The notes beneath the pieces were generated by a model. The model did not search any database. It saw nothing but the letters and a program-made list of their open reading frames with translations, and was not told the DNA's origin. The position numbers and the translations under genes were made by a program. Below, in pieces: positions 8,538 to 16,476 of a DNA stretch of 64,000 bases (positions are counted from its first letter, which is position 1; the number at the start of each line of letters is the position of its first letter). The stretch comes from Macrococcus lamae (lineage in GTDB: Bacteria; Bacillota; Bacilli; Staphylococcales; Staphylococcaceae). Location of the stretch: NCBI RefSeq assembly GCF_004359545.1, contig NZ_SCWB01000002.1:108976-172975 (forward strand), given 5' to 3'.

Positions 8538-10724
8538 ATGAATCGTCTCATTAAAGTTTTCCTGACGCTAATGATTACGGCATCATTAGCTATTCCATTC
8601 TCAAGTACAAAAGCACAGGCAGCAGGTAAGCTGCTGATTTCTGAATACGTTGAAGGGTCAGGCTACAACAAGGCAATTGAAATTTATAATCCGACAAGTG
8701 AAGCAGTTGATTTGTCTACCTATTCCCTAGTTTCTTTTATAAACGGGGCAAGTGAAACATCAGGCACGGTAACAGAACTTAAATTATCCGGCCCATTACC
8801 AGCGGGTGAAGTATTTGTTATCGCTAATCAGCAGGCAGGCGCTGAAGTACTTGCACAGGCAGACTTAAAAACAGGTTCTTCTGTTATGAATTTCAATGGG
8901 GATGATACACTTGTATTATTTGAGAATTATAATGCAGCATCTAAAACAGGTGATATCAATGATTCAATCGGTCAAGCAGGAGTTGATCCAGGAACAGCGT
9001 TCGGCTCTGATGTGTCTACAGTCGATATGACTCTTGTCAGAACAGCAGATAAGCTTACAGCAGATACTGATATTCATAACAGTTACAATCCTGCTGATCA
9101 GTTCATTGCTCTGCCGAAAGATACATTCAATGAATTAGGTGCATTTAACGGTGGCGTTGTTGCTCCAGAACCTGAAACACCAAAAGCAGAATATAAAGTT
9201 AATGTAGTGCGTGTAGTGGATGGGGATACAATTAAAATCTCACCTTCAATCATGGGGTCAGATACGATACGATTCTTAAACATCGATACTCCTGAGACTT
9301 ATCACTTAACTTCTTATGATGAAAGCTTGATCGACACTGATCCAGACCATAACCAGAAGTATCACGGTGAAATCGCTAAAAAAGCACTGAATGACATTTT
9401 AACAGCAGGGATGCCGGTGACGGTAAAAGTGAATCCTGAAGAAATCACTGATGACTATGGCCGTGTCCTTGGACAGGTCGTTCGTGAAGATGGTGTTAAC
9501 GCTAACCTTGAGATGGTGAAGCGAGGAATGGCATCTACTTATTTCATCTGGCCTGTGGCAAACTGGGATGACTACAATATGTTCCAGAATGCAGTAGCAG
9601 AAGCGCAGAAAGAGAATATCGGAATCTGGCAGGAAGCGCATCCTTTGATGGAACTTGCTTTTGAATTCCGCGCACGTTATGACGGCAAAGGATTCCTTCG
9701 CTATGTCGGTAACTCAGAGTCAAAAGTTTATTACGATCCGCAGAATTTTGCACAGGTTCCAGTAGAAAATCGCATTTTCTTCACTCAGGAAGAGGCTATC
9801 GCTCAAGGTTACAAACCTGCACCAGGTAATGGCGGTACTTTACCAGAAGAGACAGCTAAAGAGATGACGATCAAAGAAGCACGTGATAGTGGCAAAGGGA
9901 CAAAAGCTATCGTCACAGGAACAGTGACTAAAGTGGATGGTTATAATATCTACATCCAGGATGACACAGCAGGAATGGTCATCAGAAGTAAGACTGTTAA
10001 ACCCGCTGTAGGAGATGGAGTTGAAGCCATAGGTGAAACAGCTGAATACTTTGGGTTATATCAGATGGAAACTGAAGACGTGAAAGTTACAGGACAAAAA
10101 GCAGTGGAACCTGTCGTGACAATACTTGATGCCATCAATGAGGACGTTGAATCTGAGTTCATTCGTATCGAGAACGTCACTGTGAAATCTGTAAATGAAT
10201 TCAATGAATACACAGTAGTCGATGCTAAAGGTCATCAGTTTGCAATTAAAACTGCAGATGCTCTTGAAATCGGTGCGAGTTATTACCAGATTGACGGCGT
10301 AGTAACATACAGCTATGGTGCTTATAAACTTCTTCCGGTCAACATTGTGAAAGATGCACCAGTTAAACCAGCTTTCGATATAGCAGGTTTTGCATTCCAT
10401 GACAAAAATCATAACGGTAAACTGGATCAGCCTGACAGGAAATTAGCGGATGTAAGAGTCAATCTTTACCAGGATGATAAACTCGTTAAAACTGTTATGA
10501 CAAATGCACAAGGTGAATATGTGTTTAATGCTGTTGAAAACGGTAAGTACATTGTTGAATTTACTTCTCCGAATGGCTTGGTCGAGACATTGAAAGATAT
10601 GACTGTTGATGATAAAGATTCAGATATAGAAGACAATAAAGTAGCTGCATTAGTAGCTGATGCAGCAGTAAAAGACGTGTCAGCAGGTTTCACTAAAAAT
10701 ATTGGTAAACTTAAAAAGAAATAA
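8538..10724 (+). CDS. Secreted multi-domain nuclease (lamin-tail, thermonuclease, OB-fold, SdrD-B-like)
   Basis: A 728-residue exported protein. Residues 1-28 are a signal peptide ending in AQA. Then come a lamin-tail-like domain (about 30-165, LLISEYVEGSGYNKAIEIYN), a staphylococcal-nuclease domain (about 215-370) with the catalytic set Arg (TIRFLNI), Glu (DTPET) and Arg (DYGRVLG), a YhcR-type OB-fold (about 440-605), and a Cna-B/SdrD-B-like domain (about 625-715). No LPXTG anchor is present; the end is GKLKKK, so it is secreted or held by charge. The layout is a shortened version of Bacillus subtilis YhcR and lacks its phosphatase domains. Likely role: extracellular DNA or RNA breakdown for nutrients or matrix remodelling. 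Monocistronic, with AAGGAG site and its own terminator. Confidence 0.88.
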   Translation: MNRLIKVFLTLMITASLAIPFSSTKAQAAGKLLISEYVEGSGYNKAIEIYNPTSEAVDLSTYSLVSFINGASETSGTVTELKLSGPLPAGEVFVIANQQAGAEVLAQADLKTGSSVMNFNGDDTLVLFENYNAASKTGDINDSIGQAGVDPGTAFGSDVSTVDMTLVRTADKLTADTDIHNSYNPADQFIALPKDTFNELGAFNGGVVAPEPETPKAEYKVNVVRVVDGDTIKISPSIMGSDTIRFLNIDTPETYHLTSYDESLIDTDPDHNQKYHGEIAKKALNDILTAGMPVTVKVNPEEITDDYGRVLGQVVREDGVNANLEMVKRGMASTYFIWPVANWDDYNMFQNAVAEAQKENIGIWQEAHPLMELAFEFRARYDGKGFLRYVGNSESKVYYDPQNFAQVPVENRIFFTQEEAIAQGYKPAPGNGGTLPEETAKEMTIKEARDSGKGTKAIVTGTVTKVDGYNIYIQDDTAGMVIRSKTVKPAVGDGVEAIGETAEYFGLYQMETEDVKVTGQKAVEPVVTILDAINEDVESEFIRIENVTVKSVNEFNEYTVVDAKGHQFAIKTADALEIGASYYQIDGVVTYSYGAYKLLPVNIVKDAPVKPAFDIAGFAFHDKNHNGKLDQPDRKLADVRVNLYQDDKLVKTVMTNAQGEYVFNAVENGKYIVEFTSPNGLVETLKDMTVDDKDSDIEDNKVAALVADAAVKDVSAGFTKNIGKLKKK

Positions 10725-10732
10725 TGATGATT

Positions 10733-10760
10733 GTCCTGCCTTTATGGCGGGACTTTTTTT
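10733..10760 (+). terminator. Rho-independent terminator of the nuclease gene
   Basis: GTCCTGCC pairs with GGCGGGAC (one G-U) over a 5-base loop, followed by seven T. Confidence 0.9.
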
Positions 10761-10837
10761 ACTTTCAACTTTTAAGGAAACTTTAAGAATTATTACGCCT
10801 ATCCTTCTGTACAATAAACAAGAAGGGCGGGAGAAGC

Positions 10838-12013
10838 GTGGATAGAATAAAAGTGGTGGATAGTTTAAGAGGATTCAGTTTGTTCGGCATATTGATGGCT
10901 AATCTACTCATATTCCAGTTTGGTATGTATGGTAAGGAATATACTGAAGTCTATCATATAGAAGGTTTCAGTCTATGGCTGATAAAAGGGATTAAAATTT
11001 TTATAGAGGGTAGCTTTATGCCGATTTTTGCTTTTCTTTTCGGCTTCGGGCTGATTAAGTTAGCTGAGAGTTTGAAAAAACGAGGATTGGGTGTGAAAAG
11101 ACATGTGTTTAGACGAGGAATCGGTCTGTTAATTCTCGGTCTGCTCCATGCACTGTTTTTCTTTGAAGGGGACATATTGACTTTCTATGGTCCGATAGTG
11201 CTGCTGTTAGTCTTTCTTGTCAATCGGAGTATAAAAACTCTGGTTATTACAAGCGTTATCAGTTTTATTCTATTGTTCGGTGTCGGCATGCAGTTCCCGG
11301 ATCTTATAAATGAAGCAGTCAATACCATGTCACCTGATAAGCTGACAGAGAAGCAGCATGAATACTTGCTGCAGCAAAAAGAAGTGTATAGCACTGGAAC
11401 TGCTACTGATCTGCTGAATTTCATGATGCAGGATGATCCTTTTATGGGATCAGACGCATTGCTACCATTGATTATGCTGATAGGGTTATTATTATTCTTC
11501 CCTGTGTTTCTGACAGGAATGATTGCAGCGAAGTCACGCTTTTTTGAAACAGGAATGACTGTGTTTAAGAAGCGTATGCTTATTTGTATCCCTATTGGAC
11601 TGTTATTGAATGCAGCTGGGGTTAATTTTGAAGAAAGTGAACTAGCGCTTAATGCAATGCTGATCGGTGATTTTGTATTGTCGCTCGGTTATATCGTGCT
11701 GTTTTATTATCTATATCATCGATGTACGAGCAGACTGTTGTTCAATGCATTTGAAGCAGTGGGGAAATTATCGTTGACCAATTATATTATGCAGTCAGTT
11801 TTTCACTCATGGATTTACTACAGTCGCGGATTGGGACGATTCGGAGATGATGACTTCGTATTATCTGCTGGACTCGCGCTTTTGTTCTTTGTGCTGCAAG
11901 TCGTCTTCAGCAGTCTATATATGCGTTTCTTTAAATACGGGCCGCTGGAATATATGCTGAGAGCATGGACTTACTTATCATGGAAACCATATTCCAAAAG
12001 GCGTTTAGTTTAA
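10838..12013 (+). CDS. DUF418 domain membrane protein (YeiB family)
   Basis: A 391-residue polytopic membrane protein with about ten hydrophobic segments. The N-terminus RIKVVDSLRGFSLFGILMAN and the C-terminal part (FEAVGKLSLTNYIMQSVFH) are hallmarks of DUF418/YeiB proteins. The start is GTG at 10838, preceded by GGCGGGAG. A TACAAT -10-like element lies at 10810. The function of the family is not established; a transport or membrane acyltransferase-like role is only a guess. Confidence 0.85.
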   Translation: MDRIKVVDSLRGFSLFGILMANLLIFQFGMYGKEYTEVYHIEGFSLWLIKGIKIFIEGSFMPIFAFLFGFGLIKLAESLKKRGLGVKRHVFRRGIGLLILGLLHALFFFEGDILTFYGPIVLLLVFLVNRSIKTLVITSVISFILLFGVGMQFPDLINEAVNTMSPDKLTEKQHEYLLQQKEVYSTGTATDLLNFMMQDDPFMGSDALLPLIMLIGLLLFFPVFLTGMIAAKSRFFETGMTVFKKRMLICIPIGLLLNAAGVNFEESELALNAMLIGDFVLSLGYIVLFYYLYHRCTSRLLFNAFEAVGKLSLTNYIMQSVFHSWIYYSRGLGRFGDDDFVLSAGLALLFFVLQVVFSSLYMRFFKYGPLEYMLRAWTYLSWKPYSKRRLV

Positions 12014-12018
12014 GCAGT

Positions 12019-12056
12019 AAAGAGAGACGAAGATGAATATCTTTGTCTCTTTCTTT
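12019..12056 (+). terminator. Terminator after the DUF418 gene
   Basis: AAGAGAGAC and GTCTCTTTC pair across an inner AAGAT/ATCTT stem, followed by TTTCGTTTT. Confidence 0.75.
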
Positions 12057-12103
12057 CGTTTTAGGTCATAATTCCTTACAATAGTAATGAGGTGGATGAC
12101 ATG

Positions 12104-12823
12104 ATGTTAAAATGGGATCACTTGATTCATTATATAAAAAATCTGGAATCGTTCGAATTTCCCGATCAGTTCCTGTCAGTAGTTGCAGGAGGCAGACACG
12201 ATAAGCTGGGTACCTATAATAAACTCAGCTACTTTGACTTAAGTTATATTGAGTTCATCGATGTATTTGATCAATCACTTGTCGAGAAATCAGCTGGAGA
12301 CAGTAATGAAAGGCTGAGTTTTGCAGCTACTCTTAAACATACTGGTTATAGTGAAGGGTTTAAACGTCTCTGCTTCCGGACAGATGACATTGAAACATTG
12401 AAGGATCATTTCATTTCGTGCGGTCGACAAGTGATAGGACCAAACAGGATGTCACGGACTAAGCCTGATGGTGAAGTTATCAGCTGGCAGCTGCTTTATA
12501 TTGATGACAATAGCGACAGAGAGCTGCCTTTTTTCATACAATGGAACGAGTCAGATGAAGACAGAAAAGAAGCGCTCGCTCCTTTGTTTCAACAGCTGAC
12601 TGTTAAGGAGATAGTGCTTGTCACAAAAGATCCTGCCAAGCTCATTGCTGAATGGCAGGATCTGTTAGGTGCTATTTTTGAAAATGGGGTACTGTATATT
12701 CCTGAAAGTCCGGCATTCACAGTAACTCATGGAGATAGTGATGGAATTCTGTCCGTTACTATACAATCACATATAGAAGGAACCATGACTGTCAGAAACG
12801 GAATTTATAAGTTTGTTCAGTAG
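12104..12823 (+). CDS. VOC-superfamily (glyoxalase-like) protein
   Basis: A cytosolic protein of about 239 residues with the opening WDHLIHYIKNLESFEFP seen in glyoxalase-like-domain proteins of Firmicutes, and two repeated beta-alpha-beta modules (roughly 1-140 and 160-235). The second module starts with VKEIVLVTKDPAKLIAEWQD. No substrate can be named. Start choice: the AGGTGG site at 12090 favours ATG at 12104 (or 12101) over an in-frame GTG at 12092 that lies inside the ribosome site. The end overlaps the convergent small gene by 7 bp. Confidence 0.75.
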   Translation: MLKWDHLIHYIKNLESFEFPDQFLSVVAGGRHDKLGTYNKLSYFDLSYIEFIDVFDQSLVEKSAGDSNERLSFAATLKHTGYSEGFKRLCFRTDDIETLKDHFISCGRQVIGPNRMSRTKPDGEVISWQLLYIDDNSDRELPFFIQWNESDEDRKEALAPLFQQLTVKEIVLVTKDPAKLIAEWQDLLGAIFENGVLYIPESPAFTVTHGDSDGILSVTIQSHIEGTMTVRNGIYKFVQ

Positions 12824-13068
12824 ACATAATGATAGACACGCATGACTAGCAGTGCGGCATGGTATAATGCAATGAGTAGTGTAATCAGAATAAAAATCAA
12901 GTTGAGCTTAGAAGGTCGGACAATTAAAAAGATGATAGTGATGATAAGTGTGAGACCGACTGCGATGACACTGATATCGAAGTGATAAATGGCTTGGCGC
13001 GTCTGAAACAGAAAAATCAGAACTATATTAACGACAGCAAGAATTGTCAGCAGAATATTTTTGAACAT
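12817..13068 (-). CDS. Small two- to three-helix membrane protein, unknown function
   Basis: An 83-residue, strongly hydrophobic protein with about three membrane segments (FKNILLTILAVVNIVLIFLF, then VIAVGLTLIITIIFLIV, then LIFILITLLIALYHAALLV). An AAGAAGG ribosome site precedes the ATG. It stands alone, convergent to the VOC gene and divergent from femX. I do not recognise the family. Confidence 0.7.
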   Translation of the reverse strand: MFKNILLTILAVVNIVLIFLFQTRQAIYHFDISVIAVGLTLIITIIFLIVRPSKLNLIFILITLLIALYHAALLVMRVYHYVY

Positions 13069-13157
13069 CTTAAACCTTCTTTATCAGTATATTTGATAAT
13101 TCATTATAACAAAAATTAATGGTAAATTATAGTTACACAGTTGAAAGGGAGATTTTA

Positions 13158-14411
13158 ATGACGATAGAACGACTTCATATTTCCAATGAAATACATGATG
13201 ATTTTGTTAAGCAGCATCCGAACGGTGATTTGCTTCAACTAACAAAATGGGCAGAATCAAAGCAGTTAACTGGCTGGTATTCACGGCGCATTGCTGTAGG
13301 ACGTAATAATGAACTGACGGGTGTGGGTCAGCTGCAGTTTAAACGGGTGCCGCGGATGCCGTTTACATTATGTTACGTGTCACGCGGTTTTGTCTGTGAT
13401 TATAACGATAAAGAAACGGTGGAAGCATTAACAAAGTTCGCTATTGAAGTGGCACGTGCTGAACGTTCTTATGCGATTAAGATTGATCCAGATATTGAAG
13501 TGCAGAATGCTGAAGGTCTCGTCGAGTACCTTGAATCTCTCGGCTACCATCATAAAGGGTTTGAAGATGGACTGAGTAAAAGTTATATTCAGCCGCGTAT
13601 GACGATGGTTACAGATATTGATATGGACGAAGAGGCGCTGATTCAAAGCTTTGAGAAGAAAAATCGTTCTAGCGTCAAGCTCAGTCAGAAGAAAGGGACA
13701 GAGGTCTTTATCGGTGGTCGAGATGATTTGAAAATATTTGCTGCGCTCATGAAAGAAACGGGACTTCGTGACGGCTTTCTGACCCGCGACATCTCTTATT
13801 TTGAAAATATTTATGATGCTTTGAATCCATCAGGTGACGCAGAACTGTTTCTTGCTAAACTTGTACCAGGTGAAGTTATGCCGAAACTTCAGAATGATTA
13901 TGATGCACTTGAACAAAAGAAACAGAAACTGCTGCAGAATAAAGACCAGAAGAAGGCAGCAAACCAAATAAAAGATATAGATCAGCGGCAGACAAAGTTA
14001 CAGAAGCAGTTAAATGAACTAGAAGAATTGCAAGTAACACATCCAGAAGGAAGAATATTAGCGGCCTCTTTGTTAACCTTCTCAGGTCATAAAGCTTATT
14101 ACTTATACAGCGCTTCAAGTAATGATTACCGCGATTATTTGCCGAACCATCATATGCAGATCAATATGATGCGATACTCTCGGTCACGCGGTGCCAAGAC
14201 TTATGACTTCGGGGGGACAGATAACAATCCTCCGAAAGATTCAGAGCATTACGGCTTATGGCTGTTCAAAAAGAAATGGGGCACGCGTCTAAGTGAAAAA
14301 ATCGGCGAATTTGATTATGTGCTCATTCCTCTTGTATATCAGATGGTAGAACAGGTAAAACCACGTATGACGAAGATGAAAATGAAATTCACTAAAGGAC
14401 GTAAAAAGTAG
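13158..14411 (+). CDS. femX: FemX (FmhB) peptidoglycan bridge glycyl/aminoacyl transferase
   Basis: A 417-residue FemABX-family protein very close to staphylococcal FemX/FmhB: HPNGDLLQLTKWAESKQLTGW near the N-terminus (conserved core), then two GNAT-like domains interrupted by a helical coiled-coil arm (about 250-310, rich in Lys/Gln/Glu), and near the end RGAKTYDFGGTDN and EHYGLWLFKKKWGT. FemX adds the first residue of the interpeptide bridge to lipid II from aminoacyl-tRNA and is essential in staphylococci. An upstream in-frame start would add 13 residues, but GAAAGGGAG sits just before ATG 13158. It lies 8 bp before proC. Confidence 0.92.
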   Translation: MTIERLHISNEIHDDFVKQHPNGDLLQLTKWAESKQLTGWYSRRIAVGRNNELTGVGQLQFKRVPRMPFTLCYVSRGFVCDYNDKETVEALTKFAIEVARAERSYAIKIDPDIEVQNAEGLVEYLESLGYHHKGFEDGLSKSYIQPRMTMVTDIDMDEEALIQSFEKKNRSSVKLSQKKGTEVFIGGRDDLKIFAALMKETGLRDGFLTRDISYFENIYDALNPSGDAELFLAKLVPGEVMPKLQNDYDALEQKKQKLLQNKDQKKAANQIKDIDQRQTKLQKQLNELEELQVTHPEGRILAASLLTFSGHKAYYLYSASSNDYRDYLPNHHMQINMMRYSRSRGAKTYDFGGTDNNPPKDSEHYGLWLFKKKWGTRLSEKIGEFDYVLIPLVYQMVEQVKPRMTKMKMKFTKGRKK

Positions 14412-14419
14412 GGGATCAT

Positions 14420-15199
14420 ATGAAGATAGCGATAATTGGCGGCGGCAAAATGGTCACGCAGATGGTAACTGGATGGAAAAACAGCGGTATTGACTTACAG
14501 ACTTTAGGCGTCTGGCTGAGAAATAAAGAAAAGCAGCAGGAATTTGTGGCGACTCACGGGGTAACAAGTATTGATTCACTGGAAGAGCTGTCAGCATATG
14601 ACGCCGTAATGCTTGGTGTCGTGCCGAAAGCTTTATCACAAATAGCAGTGCAGCTGCATCATTATTTAACAGAAGAACATATCATTATGTCGATTGCTGG
14701 AGGGGTATCAATTCAGGACATCGATGATATGTTTGATCACCATCAGAAAATTGTCCGCATTATGCCGAACACTCCTGTCGCGGTGAATTCAGGAATACTT
14801 GCGATGAGTCGAAACGAATATGTCAGAGAACATGAAGTAACTGCTTTGACAGAAATGATGGAACGACTGGGTGTTGTTAAATGGATGGATGAATCACTGA
14901 TGCATATTATGCCTGCAATCGCAGCTTCATCACCCACTTTTATCTATATGATGATCGAAGCTATGGCAGACAATGCAGTATCTGCGGGTCTCGACAGAGA
15001 GACTGCCTATCAGCTGGCAAGTCAGATGGTCGTAGGAGCCGGTAAAATGGTACTCGAGAGCGGTGAACACCCTGCTGTACTTAAAGACCAGGTCACTTCA
15101 CCTGGTGGTTCGACGATCCAAGGCGTCAAGAAGCTCGAAGAAAAAGGCTTCAGAGATGCTATCTCAAAAGCCATGGATGAAATCACAAAGTATAATTAA
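14420..15199 (+). CDS. proC: Pyrroline-5-carboxylate reductase
   Basis: A 259-residue ProC-type enzyme: N-terminal dinucleotide motif IGGGKM, MLGVVPK near residue 65, SIAGGVSI near residue 93, MPNTP near residue 112, and the C-terminal helical dimerisation domain with the conserved DQVTSPGGSTIQG near residue 227. It converts pyrroline-5-carboxylate to proline with NAD(P)H. Slightly shorter than the usual 265-275. It follows femX by 8 bp and ends overlapping the convergent small membrane gene by 4 bp. Confidence 0.92.
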   Translation: MKIAIIGGGKMVTQMVTGWKNSGIDLQTLGVWLRNKEKQQEFVATHGVTSIDSLEELSAYDAVMLGVVPKALSQIAVQLHHYLTEEHIIMSIAGGVSIQDIDDMFDHHQKIVRIMPNTPVAVNSGILAMSRNEYVREHEVTALTEMMERLGVVKWMDESLMHIMPAIAASSPTFIYMMIEAMADNAVSAGLDRETAYQLASQMVVGAGKMVLESGEHPAVLKDQVTSPGGSTIQGVKKLEEKGFRDAISKAMDEITKYN

Positions 15200-15486
15200 T
15201 TTCTGAATTCCAAGTAGAAATAAGGATTTACAAAGTTAAGATAAAGAATAAAAAAGAAACTTAGCAGACTGATGAGCGTTAATATTATCGCTAGTAATTT
15301 GTATGTTAAGTTTTTTTCTTTCACGGGACGTCTGGCATATAAATAAAACAGTCCGGTGATAAACGTAAGGATACAGAAAAACAACCAGAAATAAGTCGTG
15401 AAAAAAATAATGCCGCTGTTGATGAAATAACTTGCTGCGAAGACAATATGCATAATAATATAGAGCAGCATTAAAACTTTTTGCAT
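15196..15486 (-). CDS. Small four-helix membrane protein, unknown function
   Basis: A 96-residue hydrophobic protein with about three to four membrane segments (VLMLLYIIMHIVFAASYFI; IIFFTTYFWLFFCILTFI; LLAIILTLISLLSFFFILYL). The ATG at 15486 follows an AGGAGGGA site at proper spacing; an upstream in-frame ATG would place the start before that site. I do not recognise it. Confidence 0.7.
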   Translation of the reverse strand: MQKVLMLLYIIMHIVFAASYFINSGIIFFTTYFWLFFCILTFITGLFYLYARRPVKEKNLTYKLLAIILTLISLLSFFFILYLNFVNPYFYLEFRN

Positions 15487-15558
15487 AGAAGTCCCTCCTG
15501 TCATTATTCATTTTAATGGAAAGCTGTATTAAACAAAATATAAATATGGAGGAAAATG

Positions 15559-16419
15559 ATGAATATAGGTTTTATTGGCACTGGTGTAATGGGTAAAAGC
15601 ATGGCCGGTCATTTAAAAGGACATACACTTTTCGTATTTAACCGCACGAAAGAAAAAGCAGATACTCTTATTGAACAAGGAGCCGTCTGGTGCCGTAGCC
15701 CTGCTGAAGTATCAGAACAATGCGACGTTATTTTTACGATGCTCGGCTATCCTCACGATGTAGAAGAGATGTATTTAGGTGAACAAGGTCTCGTTAAATG
15801 TGGAAGACCAGGACAGTTTCTAATTGATTGTACGACGTCTAGTCCTGAGCTTGCGAAAAAAATCGCTGAAGAGGCGATGGCAGCTGGTATCTCAGTTATC
15901 GATGCTCCGGTCAGTGGAGGAGACATCGGTGCAAAGAACGGCACGCTGTCCGTCATGACAGGCGGCGATGAACAGGCCTATTTAAAAGTCAGAGAAATCT
16001 TAAATATGTTCAGCAGCAGTGTTCAATATTTTGGTCAGGCGGGGAGCGGGCAGCATACGAAGATGGCGAACCAGATTGCTATTGCTTCAGGAATGATAGG
16101 TGTTGCGGAAAGTCTTTATTATGCTGAACAGGCAGGACTTGATATTGAACGGGTGCTTGAAACCATCTCTAAAGGTGCAGCGGGCAGCTGGTCCCTGTCT
16201 AATCTTGCGCCTCGCATGCTGGCGGGAGATTATCAGCCAGGTTTTTATACACATCATTTTCTAAAGGATATGAAAATTGCTCTCGATGAAGCTTCAAAAA
16301 TGAACATCCAGCTGCCAGGGCTTGAACTCGCTTATCAGCTTTACAATCAGCTGTCTGAAGAACAAAAGCAGTCAACAGGCACTCATATTATTTTCGAAAG
16401 ATATAGAGGGAATAATTAG
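15559..16419 (+). CDS. 3-hydroxyisobutyrate dehydrogenase-family NAD(P)-dependent oxidoreductase
   Basis: About 286 residues of the beta-hydroxyacid dehydrogenase family: IGFIGTGVMGKSMAGHL binds the dinucleotide, DAPVSGGDIGAKNGTLSVM near residue 115 is the substrate-binding signature, and Lys in GSGQHTKMANQIAI near residue 170 is the catalytic lysine. The C-terminal all-helical domain has HHFLKDMKIALDEA. Substrate is uncertain (3-hydroxyisobutyrate, tartronate semialdehyde or another short beta-hydroxyacid). GGAGG is better spaced to the second of two consecutive ATG codons. Stands alone. Confidence 0.85.
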   Translation: MNIGFIGTGVMGKSMAGHLKGHTLFVFNRTKEKADTLIEQGAVWCRSPAEVSEQCDVIFTMLGYPHDVEEMYLGEQGLVKCGRPGQFLIDCTTSSPELAKKIAEEAMAAGISVIDAPVSGGDIGAKNGTLSVMTGGDEQAYLKVREILNMFSSSVQYFGQAGSGQHTKMANQIAIASGMIGVAESLYYAEQAGLDIERVLETISKGAAGSWSLSNLAPRMLAGDYQPGFYTHHFLKDMKIALDEASKMNIQLPGLELAYQLYNQLSEEQKQSTGTHIIFERYRGNN

Positions 16420-16453
16420 CAATATATAGAAATTTAGTCTATATTGTTATTTG
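16420..16453 (+). terminator. Weak terminator-like hairpin
   Basis: CAATATATAGA and TCTATATTG pair imperfectly, followed by TTATTTG; AT-only stem, so weak. Confidence 0.35.
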
Positions 16454-16476
16454 AGATTAAAAATTGGAGGAAGACA

